A stretch of 64,000 nucleotides of DNA from Helicobacter sp. MIT 05-5293 (GTDB lineage: Bacteria; Campylobacterota; Campylobacteria; Campylobacterales; Helicobacteraceae). Both the position numbers and the translations under genes were made by a program. Where the stretch lies: assembly GCF_000765665.2 (NCBI RefSeq), contig NZ_JROZ02000004.1, positions 124,001-188,000 on the forward strand. Direction: 5' to 3'. The notes under the pieces are model-generated. The model was not told the origin of the DNA. It searched no databases and was given only the letters and a program-made list of their open reading frames with translations. The stretch's first letter is position 1. Each line of letters opens with the position of its first letter. Of this stretch, positions 8,800 through 17,168 are shown piece after piece.

Positions 8800-10699
8800 T
8801 GACTTAATTGTAGGCTTAGCAGGGCATATTGATCATGGTAAAACGACACTGATTAAAGCTCTCAATGGATTTGATGGCGATGAGCTAGCAGAAGAAAAGC
8901 AAAGAGGTATTACGATTGATTTAAGCTTTTCTCATCTCACTCTCCCCTCTCGCAATGTCTCTTTTATCGATGTGCCCGGACACAATAAACTTGTCAAAAA
9001 TATGATTGCTGGGGCATTTGGGATTGATGTTTTGCTCCTTGTCATTTCTGCTGATGATGGTATTATGCCTCAAACCACAGAACACTTGCAAATCGCTGAT
9101 ATGCTAGGCATCACACAATGTATTTGTGTCATTACCAAAATCGACAAGATTCAATCACAACCGCCCTCCTATCTTCAGAATCTCCAGAAAAATATCACAA
9201 GCCTTTTTGACACATTAGATATGAATCTCCACGCGATGATTGAAACCTCCCTCTTGCCTCACGCACAAGATTCTTATCATAACACGCCTATCAATCGTCT
9301 TAAATCCTTGCTTGATCAGATTCCTAAACCCTCCAAACGCGACTTTGGTTTGTTTGTGTATTACATTGATCGTGCATTCAGTATCAAAGGGGCAGGTTGT
9401 GTCGTTACAGGAAGCGTCCTAAGCGGACAATGCGAAGTCGGACAAAAACTCTATGTCTATCATCATGCTCAAGAAGTCAGTGTCCGCGCCATACAGATTC
9501 ACGACCAATCCTCGCCTATTGCGACTCCTTCTCATCGTGTCGCCCTTAACCTTAACAAAATCAATTACGACATCTTGCAACGAGGCGATCTCATCTCACA
9601 AAAAGGCTTTTTGCGCGGATTTGATCAAATTGATGTGGGATTATTTGCATTTGAAGACAATATCTTTCAGCACAACGCGCATTATCAATTCTTTTTAGGC
9701 TCACGCAAAATAAATGCCAAGCTTTGCTTACTCAATGCCCAAACAAAAACACATTCTTATGGCTCAAAGACGATGTATTTTGCCACACTCAAATGCGATG
9801 AGCCTGTTTTTGGTATTTTCTCTCAACATTTCATTTTACGCAACGAGAGCCTTAATGTCATCGGAGGGGTGATTCTCAATCCCATCATTGATCCGATTAA
9901 GAAAGAACAACGGATTGTTTTACTCAAAGCACTTGCAAAAAATGACTTTAGCAGCGCATTTTCACAACTCTCATTAATTCATAAAAAAGGCTTTGGGCTT
10001 GTGAGCTCCACGCAACGCTTTTGCTTAAGCCACGCACAAAGCCTTGAAATTGCACAAAATCTTGATGCAGTATTTGTCGATAAAAAATCACTTACCCTTT
10101 ATCCACTCTCACAGCTTGAATTGCTGAAAAATGCGATTCTTGAGATTTTCGCACGCAATAAATCCGCTCTCTTATCAGCCCAAAGCCTTACTTATAAATT
10201 CAAATGGGCAAGCGAAAGTTTTTTGCAAAAAGCACTTGATGAGCTTGTTTGCGAACATTTTATCGAGCAAAATGGGAGCTTATATATTTCCAAACATTGC
10301 CAAATCAAAGATATTAAAGCATATCTTCAAGATAAGATTTATCAGATTTTACTTTCACAAGACACTGCACCTCTTGCACCCTACAATATCTATGATATGC
10401 TTGATATTGACAAAAAAGCGGGTGATGAAGCCCTAAAAGCCCTTTGTCAAGCACAAAAAGTCGTGAGAATCACACACAATGTTTTTATCACGCATTCTTC
10501 TTTGAATGCACTTATCGAACAAATGCGCGATATTATCCGCAAACATAGCTATATTGATGTCGCAATACTCAAAAATTACACGCAGCTATCACGTAAATAT
10601 CTTATCAGCTATTTAGAATATCTTGATCAATTTGACGATATACAAAGCAGCGATAATAAGCGATTTTTCAAATATAATCCTCCTACAAAGAATCCCTAA
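8783..10699 (+). CDS. selB: Selenocysteine-specific elongation factor
   Basis: GTP-binding factor that carries Sec-tRNA to UGA codons marked by a SECIS hairpin. Start taken at ATG 8783 (AAGGGA ribosome site inside the end of selA) rather than an upstream non-ATG codon. The G domain is at the N-terminus: P-loop GHIDHGKTT (residues 14-22), switch RGITIDLSF, DVPGH (63-67) and TKID. EF-Tu-like beta domains follow (about 190-370), and the C-terminal part (about 400-638) has the predicted tandem winged helices that bind SECIS RNA. The stop overlaps the next start (TAATG at 10697-10701), continuing the operon. Confidence 0.97.
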   Translation: MTDSHNDLIVGLAGHIDHGKTTLIKALNGFDGDELAEEKQRGITIDLSFSHLTLPSRNVSFIDVPGHNKLVKNMIAGAFGIDVLLLVISADDGIMPQTTEHLQIADMLGITQCICVITKIDKIQSQPPSYLQNLQKNITSLFDTLDMNLHAMIETSLLPHAQDSYHNTPINRLKSLLDQIPKPSKRDFGLFVYYIDRAFSIKGAGCVVTGSVLSGQCEVGQKLYVYHHAQEVSVRAIQIHDQSSPIATPSHRVALNLNKINYDILQRGDLISQKGFLRGFDQIDVGLFAFEDNIFQHNAHYQFFLGSRKINAKLCLLNAQTKTHSYGSKTMYFATLKCDEPVFGIFSQHFILRNESLNVIGGVILNPIIDPIKKEQRIVLLKALAKNDFSSAFSQLSLIHKKGFGLVSSTQRFCLSHAQSLEIAQNLDAVFVDKKSLTLYPLSQLELLKNAILEIFARNKSALLSAQSLTYKFKWASESFLQKALDELVCEHFIEQNGSLYISKHCQIKDIKAYLQDKIYQILLSQDTAPLAPYNIYDMLDIDKKAGDEALKALCQAQKVVRITHNVFITHSSLNALIEQMRDIIRKHSYIDVAILKNYTQLSRKYLISYLEYLDQFDDIQSSDNKRFFKYNPPTKNP

Positions 10700-11826
10700 T
10701 GCAAAGCACTCGATTAGATTTCCTCGCAAATTTTCCTCAAAATCAGCAGCTTAACGCTCTGTGTAAAGATGTGTATCCTCATTTTAACGCCCTAAATCCT
10801 GCGATAATCCAAACACTTCAAGAAGATTCTGTGCGCCTCTCACAACGATTAGGCAAGGCACATTGTGAGATGTTTAGATTCAGTGCGGGGGATTTTTTGT
10901 CGCTTTTTTGCGCACTCTATGCGCATCAATATAAAATCGCTCTTTGCCCAAGCCTCCACCAGCAAAGCTTTTATGCAGGCAAACTTTTTGAGAGAATTGC
11001 TCCTGATGCGCTTTATTGGATTTATCTTGGCCAAAAAGGCACATTAAAATCAAGCGGAGAAAATAGTATAGAATCTGCCATAAAAGCCGGTGCAAATGTC
11101 TTTTTTATCCCTTTAATCAATCAAGATATTTTGACAATAAATCCTATTGAATCTTTGCTCAAAACGCTTCAAACGCATATCCCTGATTTTATCGCCTTTA
11201 TCGATATTTCTATGCAATTAAGTTTCTTAAATACACAGATACTTACTTCTCTTATGCGTATCAATCACCCACAGATTCTGTGGCTTGTCAATGCTGAAAA
11301 CATCGGGCTAGCCCCTTGCAATGGCGCAATGTTTTTTTCCCAATCTCTTTATGATGACAAGCGTCATACGCGACTTTTGGAGGATATATCCGCTTTAAAT
11401 CTGTGGCAAGAACATTTCTTTGAATCTTTTGATTGTGCACTGATGCAGATTCTCGCACAAGAGCCTATCGTTGATTCAAAACATTTGTTTTACCAAACCC
11501 TCCAAAGACATTTAGGTGAGAATCTAGACACTTTCGCATCTCTTGATGACACACCGCCAAATGCCCTGCCTTTGAGATTGAAAAACATCAAGGCACGCAC
11601 ACTCATTCAAGCCTTAAGCGTGGAGCAAATCTTTGCGATTAATGGGCAGGATTGTCTCTTTGGTAAGGCTAAACCCTCTTTTGTCTTACAAACAATGGGC
11701 TATGAAGAAAAACATTGTCGGGAGCTTTTAAGCGTGAGTTATAGACATCTTGAACCTCATCAAATTGCAATTATCACGCAAAAAATCGCCTTTGCATATC
11801 ACCAAATTATCCAACTCCACCTTTAA
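10699..11826 (+). CDS. Degenerate NifS/IscS-like protein in the selenium operon
   Basis: A 375-residue relative of class V aminotransferases (cysteine desulfurase / selenocysteine lyase). The C-terminal part aligns by eye with IscS: the active-site loop pattern around GQDC (Cys319), then PSFVLQTMGYEEKHCREL and the SYRHLEPHQI segment that replaces SLGRFTTEEE. Asp169 (FIDISMQL) is placed like the PLP N1 aspartate. The expected PLP lysine motif (SxHKxxGPKGxG) is replaced by VNAENIGLAPCNGAMFF (about 197-213), with no lysine at the right place. So it may handle sulfur or selenium through Cys319 without being a PLP enzyme, or have become a binding protein. Coupling to selB by TAATG supports a role in selenium delivery; this is inference. 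Confidence 0.7.
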   Translation: MQSTRLDFLANFPQNQQLNALCKDVYPHFNALNPAIIQTLQEDSVRLSQRLGKAHCEMFRFSAGDFLSLFCALYAHQYKIALCPSLHQQSFYAGKLFERIAPDALYWIYLGQKGTLKSSGENSIESAIKAGANVFFIPLINQDILTINPIESLLKTLQTHIPDFIAFIDISMQLSFLNTQILTSLMRINHPQILWLVNAENIGLAPCNGAMFFSQSLYDDKRHTRLLEDISALNLWQEHFFESFDCALMQILAQEPIVDSKHLFYQTLQRHLGENLDTFASLDDTPPNALPLRLKNIKARTLIQALSVEQIFAINGQDCLFGKAKPSFVLQTMGYEEKHCRELLSVSYRHLEPHQIAIITQKIAFAYHQIIQLHL

Positions 11827-11836
11827 AGGACACATA

Positions 11837-13087
11837 ATGGAATCTGTCAGTTTTACTCAAGCTTTTGCACTCGTTCAAAACATCACAAAAAACTTCTCTC
11901 ATGCCACACAACGCACTTCGCTTTTTAACTCTGCCAAACGCATTATCGCTGAAGATATTATCGCTTCGCGCCCTTTACCACCGCTTGATACTTCAGCAAT
12001 GGACGGCTATGCGATATTACTTGATGATTGGGGAAAGCAATGCGTGTGTGATGGGAAGATTCTCGCAGGTGATAATGCCTCGCAATTCACACTCACTCAA
12101 GGACACACTTATAAAGTGATGACGGGTTCAATGCTGCCTTTACATACGCAAGCTGTTGTGCAGTTTGAATGGACACAACCGCTTGAAAATAATCTCATCG
12201 CCATTCCCGCATCAATAACGCACAATCCCTCTATCACAATGGGACAAAATATCCGCTTTAAAGGTGAAGAAATCAAAGAAGATTCTGTCCTTGTCTCAAA
12301 AGGACAAAGGCTTTCTCATCTTGATCTTAGCCTGATTGCCTCGCAAGGAATAAATGAGATTCTCACTTACAAACCACTAAAAATCGCTGTCTTCTCAAGC
12401 GGTGATGAAGTGATTGAACCACACGAATTAGCCCTCCCTCATCAAATCTACAACACCAATGCCACAAGCATTATGACTTTGCTACAAAAATACGCTTATG
12501 ATTGCGAATACAAAGGCATTCTTAGTGATTGTAAAGAATCTTTACAAGCCGCGCTTGATGACTTAAGCCAATATGATGTGATTATCACAAGCGGGGGTGC
12601 GAGCGTGGGCGATGCGGATTTACTCAAAGAAACACTGCTTAACAATGGGGCGACATTTATTTTTGATGGTATTAATGTCAAGCCGGGTCGTCATCTAGCG
12701 ATTGCTCAATGGAAAGATTCTATCGTCATATTGCTTCCGGGTAATCCTCTTGCGCTTTTACTGCATTTACACACTTTAATTTTGCCTCTTTTAGAATCTC
12801 TGCAAGGAGGTGTGAGAATCTATCCTCAATCTTTCACGCTAACGCTTGATTCAGAGCTTAAACTCAATCCAAATACGACTTCGATTGTTTTAGGCACTGC
12901 GCATAAAGATACTTTTCATCTCTATAATCGTGGCAAAATTGGCTCAAGCTCTCTAGGCAATATGCGCTGCAATAATGCAATTGCTGTCTTTAATAATGTC
13001 GAGTATGTGCGGGCTGGAGCGAAAATCAATGTCCTTTTATACAATGCCGATTTTTGTGATATAATGGATTTTGTAAATCATTCTTAA
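11837..13087 (+). CDS. moeA: Molybdopterin molybdenumtransferase
   Basis: MoeA inserts molybdenum into adenylylated molybdopterin, the last step of Mo-cofactor synthesis. Start at ATG 11837 with AAAGGA ten bases upstream, leaving a 416-residue protein, normal for MoeA. Visible signatures: PLPPLDTSAMDGYA (about residues 48-60), GMxMPxxA-like MTGSMLP, the GDE(V/L) motif AVFSSGDEVIEP, the MPT-binding ITSGGASVGDADL and the GRH/LPGNPLALLL block. It follows the NifS-like gene by ten bases. Pairing of moeA with selA/selB fits supply of a molybdenum- and selenocysteine-containing enzyme such as formate dehydrogenase, not encoded here. Confidence 0.96.
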   Translation: MESVSFTQAFALVQNITKNFSHATQRTSLFNSAKRIIAEDIIASRPLPPLDTSAMDGYAILLDDWGKQCVCDGKILAGDNASQFTLTQGHTYKVMTGSMLPLHTQAVVQFEWTQPLENNLIAIPASITHNPSITMGQNIRFKGEEIKEDSVLVSKGQRLSHLDLSLIASQGINEILTYKPLKIAVFSSGDEVIEPHELALPHQIYNTNATSIMTLLQKYAYDCEYKGILSDCKESLQAALDDLSQYDVIITSGGASVGDADLLKETLLNNGATFIFDGINVKPGRHLAIAQWKDSIVILLPGNPLALLLHLHTLILPLLESLQGGVRIYPQSFTLTLDSELKLNPNTTSIVLGTAHKDTFHLYNRGKIGSSSLGNMRCNNAIAVFNNVEYVRAGAKINVLLYNADFCDIMDFVNHS

Positions 13088-13096
13088 GGAGCAACG

Positions 13097-13513
13097 ATGA
13101 CAAAGCTATTATTTGGTGTAAGCGATACGCAAGAGTGTAGAAGAGCTATCCAAACGATTATCAAATTTTTTGGACATCGTGATGAAGTCGAATTAACACT
13201 TTTGCATGTAACACCTGAAATTGTCGTATATGCGGAGAGTGGCATTGTGGATTATGGCACAATCGAGAATATTGAGAATGAAAAATCCAACAATATTCTT
13301 AGCGAATTTGAACAATCCTTCAATAAAGAGGGTATTATGTGCCAAAAGATTCTCAAAACCGGGAATCCGATTGATGTCGTTTTAGAAATTGTTAATAATT
13401 ACGATTTACTTGTTATCGGAGCAAGTGAATCTTCACTCTTGCATCGTATTTTTAATTCTCATCAAAATAGTTTTATCAATTCTTCGCCGATTCCTGTTTT
13501 GGTGGCGAAATAA
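13097..13513 (+). CDS. Universal stress protein (UspA family)
   Basis: A 138-residue single Usp domain: beta strand MTKLLFGVSD at the start, the LLHVTPE segment at about 37, and the C-terminal ATP-binding type pattern VIGASESSLLHRIF...NSSPIPVLVAK. The glycine-rich nucleotide loop is less canonical than G-x2-G-x9-G(S/T), so ATP binding is uncertain. It starts 9 bases after moeA with an AAGGAGC ribosome site and is probably the last gene of the sel-moeA transcript. Role in stress response is a family assignment only. Confidence 0.85.
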   Translation: MTKLLFGVSDTQECRRAIQTIIKFFGHRDEVELTLLHVTPEIVVYAESGIVDYGTIENIENEKSNNILSEFEQSFNKEGIMCQKILKTGNPIDVVLEIVNNYDLLVIGASESSLLHRIFNSHQNSFINSSPIPVLVAK

Positions 13514-13545
13514 TTGCATATTGCGATAATGGTAATGGGGGCTGA

Positions 13546-15165
13546 ATGTTTGCAAAAATATGTGTTTGGGGAAGTTTAGGATTAGTTTCTACATTAGGAG
13601 CTTTAGAATTTGGATCTATGGGCAACACCTCTGCGGGAATGGGAGGAGCTGGAGTGGCTCTCAAACATTCTGCTTGGGGGCTTTACTACAATCCTGCACT
13701 TCTAAGCTCTGACCCAAAAGTCAAAATCGGATATTCACTAGGTCTAGGCTTGAAAGAGCGCAACCTCGCTCCATTAGCTGATATTGATGTCAAAAATATG
13801 CAAAACACAGCCGAAAGACTAATCGACACCTTTAGCAGTGCTGGTGGAGCAAATCCAAGTCAATTTACCGGTATCGTTCAAGACGCCTTAAATTCTGTAT
13901 TGGCAAGCTCTGGACAAGTCCCTAGTAATGATATTAATCAAGATTTACAGACTTATTTACAAAGTGTGGGAAGTGATTATTCCGCATTAATTGGGGCGAT
14001 TCAAACACAAGTCCAGCAAAGCAATGCGCTCACTGCTGAACAAAAAGCATTACTACAATCTATCGCAGGAAATATAGAATATGACAATCTCCAATTCGAT
14101 ACAAGCAAACTTCTCTCATCAATCACCATTGATAAAGGCGGTGATAAAGGATTAGACAAAAGCATCAATGATATAGCCACAATCCAAGATGTGCTTAAAA
14201 GCAATCACCTCAACGCAGTAAGTCAAAATGGTGTAATCTTGCAAATCTCAAGCAAAACATTCAATGAAAAGCTTGGCTCATTGGGTGTGGCGTATTTTGG
14301 TTCGGTATATTCAAGTATCTCTATCAGAGCAAATGAAGACAAATTGCGTCTGATTATCAACGGCGGGAATGGCTATTATGAATTAGTCAATAATGGCAAT
14401 AGCTATGCTTTGACACAAAGCACAAAAGATGATTATGAGAAATATTCGATTATTGCTTCATTGCAAACCAATAATGACGAGTCGCATAAGCTTATTGCCA
14501 CAAGCTTTATCTTGTCTGAAATCCCTATCGGCTATGCGCGGACATTTTATCTCAAGAGGGGTAATGTCAATATAGGGGTTGTAGGAAAATTGATGAATGG
14601 CATCACTCACCAAAATAAAATGAATATCACTTCAGATACAAACTTTAAAGAAGAGCTTACACGCTTTGCTTCACTTGATAATGCAATTTCATCAAATACT
14701 TACGGAATCGATGTAGGTTTGCTTTATGAGCTTGATTTGCCTAAATTTCGTTACCTCACGATAGGTGTCGTAGGAAAGAATCTCAATTCACCCTCATTCA
14801 AATCGACCTTTAACGACATCACTATCAAGCCTCAATATCGTTTCGGTATAGGCTACAACTCAAAATTTATCAACCTCGCCTTTGATGCGGATCTCGCTCC
14901 TAATGACTTACTTGCTTTTAGTAATATCAAGCAACAAAGCCAAATGATAGGGGGCGGTGTCGCTTTAGATTTAAAAATCTTAGACTTGCGATTAGGAGCG
15001 ATGAAAGATTTGCGTCAAGATACAGGGCTTATCCTTACAGGTGGGCTAAATCTCTTTGGATTCTTAGATGTATCTGTGCAAAGCAGCACAACTTTCACTC
15101 AAGTCAATTCATACAAAGTCCCTCAATACTTTAATCTCCGAATCGGCGGAAGCTTTAGCTTCTAG
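13546..15165 (+). CDS. TraF-like outer membrane beta-barrel protein
   Basis: A 539-residue exported protein. The signal peptide (about residues 1-19) is followed by LEFGSMGNTSAGMGGAGVALKHS and the GLYYNPALL segment that characterise the TraF_2 (plasmid transfer TraF) / FadL-like barrel proteins. The C-terminal half alternates polar and hydrophobic residues (GIDVGLLYEL, TIGVVGKNL, YRFGIGYNSKF, LDLRLGAMKDL) and ends in GGSFSF, the terminal-phenylalanine signal for barrel insertion. Despite the family name there are no conjugation genes nearby, so a transport or structural role in the outer membrane is more likely. It stands alone between usp and the glycosyltransferases. Confidence 0.75.
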   Translation: MFAKICVWGSLGLVSTLGALEFGSMGNTSAGMGGAGVALKHSAWGLYYNPALLSSDPKVKIGYSLGLGLKERNLAPLADIDVKNMQNTAERLIDTFSSAGGANPSQFTGIVQDALNSVLASSGQVPSNDINQDLQTYLQSVGSDYSALIGAIQTQVQQSNALTAEQKALLQSIAGNIEYDNLQFDTSKLLSSITIDKGGDKGLDKSINDIATIQDVLKSNHLNAVSQNGVILQISSKTFNEKLGSLGVAYFGSVYSSISIRANEDKLRLIINGGNGYYELVNNGNSYALTQSTKDDYEKYSIIASLQTNNDESHKLIATSFILSEIPIGYARTFYLKRGNVNIGVVGKLMNGITHQNKMNITSDTNFKEELTRFASLDNAISSNTYGIDVGLLYELDLPKFRYLTIGVVGKNLNSPSFKSTFNDITIKPQYRFGIGYNSKFINLAFDADLAPNDLLAFSNIKQQSQMIGGGVALDLKILDLRLGAMKDLRQDTGLILTGGLNLFGFLDVSVQSSTTFTQVNSYKVPQYFNLRIGGSFSF

Positions 15166-15273
15166 CCCTTATATTGTATTGGGAAATTGACTTTAACCTG
15201 CCTAATCTTGCACAAAAATTTCTAGGCTTTTGGTAAAATACTTTCACAAAACCTATTGTGATATGGAGTTCTT

Positions 15274-16047
15274 ATGAACAATCTTTCTTCTATCAGCGTT
15301 ACAATACTTGCTAAAAATGCCCAAAAGACGCTTCAAGAATGCCTTGAAGCCTTAAAAGATTTCGATGAAGTCATCTTGCTTGATAATGAAAGCTCCGATG
15401 ACACGCAAAGTATCGCTCAAAGTTTCCCTAATGTCAGAATCTACACAAGCGCATTCATCGGCTTTGGTGCGTTAAAAAATCTCGCAGTGAGTTATGCTAA
15501 AAATGATTGGATTTTAAGTATTGATTCTGATGAGATTTTAGAAGAGAGCACAAAACAAGCACTCACTACAATGACTCTCCAAACAAATACAATTTACGCC
15601 CTCCCGCGTAAAAATCTCTATAATGGAGAGTGGATAAAAGCCTGTGGCTGGTATCCCGACTATGTATGGAGACTTTTTAATAAAAATTTCACGCGTTTTA
15701 ATGATAATGTCGTGCATGAAAGCGTGATAATCCCCCAAAATGCGCAAACACTCAAATTACAAAGCGGCATCAAGCACTATGCTGCATCAAATATAGAATC
15801 TATCATTGCCAAAATGGATCGCTATACAACCTACTCCGCACAACAGAAATACAAGCAGGGCAAAAAGACGAGTATGTTTGGGGCAATTGCACGATTCTTT
15901 GTAACCTTTGCCAAAGATTATCTTGTGCGTGGAGGATTCAAATACGGCTACAAGGGCTTTATTGTCGCTCTTTTGAACGCTAATGGTGCGTTTTTCCGCT
16001 ATGCTAAACTCTATGAACTTCACAAACAAACAAAAGAGAGAGAATGA
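15274..16047 (+). CDS. Glycosyltransferase family 2 (WaaE/LPS core type)
   Basis: A 257-residue inverting GT-A enzyme. Features: SVTILAKNAQKTLQECLEAL at the N-terminus, the ILLDNESSDDT motif, the metal-binding LSIDSDEIL (about residues 82-90), and the HESVI and KYGYKGFIVA segments typical of the WaaE/KdtX group that adds glucose to the LPS inner core. One C-terminal amphipathic helix but no true membrane anchor. GGAG lies 8 bases before the ATG. The stop overlaps the next glycosyltransferase start (ATGA at 16044-16047), so the two act in one transcript, probably on LPS core or a related surface glycan. Confidence 0.88.
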   Translation: MNNLSSISVTILAKNAQKTLQECLEALKDFDEVILLDNESSDDTQSIAQSFPNVRIYTSAFIGFGALKNLAVSYAKNDWILSIDSDEILEESTKQALTTMTLQTNTIYALPRKNLYNGEWIKACGWYPDYVWRLFNKNFTRFNDNVVHESVIIPQNAQTLKLQSGIKHYAASNIESIIAKMDRYTTYSAQQKYKQGKKTSMFGAIARFFVTFAKDYLVRGGFKYGYKGFIVALLNANGAFFRYAKLYELHKQTKERE

Positions 16048-17153
16048 AGCGTCTTGTCATCACGCTTAAAGACATTACAGAAACCGGCGGGGGCGAGAGG
16101 GTATGTGCCAACCTCGCTAATGCCTTAAATCAAGTAGGCTATGATGTAGAAATTATAAGCTTTTTTGCACTCCATAACGACATATCCTATCAATTAGATA
16201 AAAATATCAAGATAACCTTTCTATCAGGCAAATCCCCAAAGACCAAAAACTCTATAAAAAAGCTTTTTTATAAAAGCATCTATCGCTATTATCTCTGTCA
16301 TAAGATTAATAATATTATCGCAGATTCTAAACCAGATGCGCTCCTAGCAAATGATGGCTGGTATATCCCTCCCAAAAAAGCTTGTAACACACAATATGTG
16401 CGATTATGGCATTTAAACGCTCCTCAAAAAATGAATACAAGAAAAAGGGTGATTTTTGAGCGATTTTCTACCTTAGTTATCCTCTCACACTATGAGCTTA
16501 CCACTTGGCAAAGCTATCATCAAAATATCAAAGTCATTCCCAACTTCTTGCCCTATATGCCAGAATCTAGCACAGATTCTCATCAATGTAGAATCTTATC
16601 CGCTGGGCGTATGGATAAAGGCGATCAAAAAGGTTTTTTAAGACTAGTTGATATTTGGGAAGAAGTGCAAAATAAAATCAAAAAACAAGGCTTAGATTCC
16701 CATCTCTTACAATGGTCATTAGTGATAGTAGGCAGTGGTAAGCTCAAAGAACAAATAGAATCTAAAATAAAAGCAAAGAATTTATCAGATTCAATAATCC
16801 TAAAACCTTTCACAAAAGATATAGAATCACAATACTTAAGCGCAAGTATATACGCTATGGCAAGTCATTTTGAAGGCTTTGGTATGGTGCTAGCTGAAGC
16901 AAGCAGCTATGCCTTGCCTTGTATCGCTTTTGATATTGCCACAGGACCAAGTGATATTATAGAATCTAATGTAAGCGGCTATCTTATCAAGGATAATGAT
17001 ATAAATAGCTATGCAGAAAGGCTACTAGAGCTTATGAGCAATGAATCTAAACGCAAAGCAATGGGCAAAAAAGCCAAGAAAATCATACAAGACAGATTTA
17101 GCAAAGAGACTATACTGCCATTATGGGAAGAAGTGCTTTTTAATAAAAAATAA
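16044..17153 (+). CDS. Glycosyltransferase family 4
   Basis: A 369-residue GT-B retaining glycosyltransferase. The N-terminal domain has TLKDITETGGGERVCANLANAL, the donor domain has LSAGRMDKGDQKG (about residues 185-197) and the E-x7-E type motif EGFGMVLAEASSYALPCIAFD (about 275-294). Start overlaps the GT2 stop by four bases, so the pair is coupled. It is convergent with the phosphoethanolamine transferase genes and the gap is only 15 bases. Probable substrate is lipopolysaccharide or another surface glycan; the sugar cannot be read from sequence. Confidence 0.88.
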   Translation: MKRLVITLKDITETGGGERVCANLANALNQVGYDVEIISFFALHNDISYQLDKNIKITFLSGKSPKTKNSIKKLFYKSIYRYYLCHKINNIIADSKPDALLANDGWYIPPKKACNTQYVRLWHLNAPQKMNTRKRVIFERFSTLVILSHYELTTWQSYHQNIKVIPNFLPYMPESSTDSHQCRILSAGRMDKGDQKGFLRLVDIWEEVQNKIKKQGLDSHLLQWSLVIVGSGKLKEQIESKIKAKNLSDSIILKPFTKDIESQYLSASIYAMASHFEGFGMVLAEASSYALPCIAFDIATGPSDIIESNVSGYLIKDNDINSYAERLLELMSNESKRKAMGKKAKKIIQDRFSKETILPLWEEVLFNKK

Positions 17154-17168
17154 ACAAATTGGCTCTAA

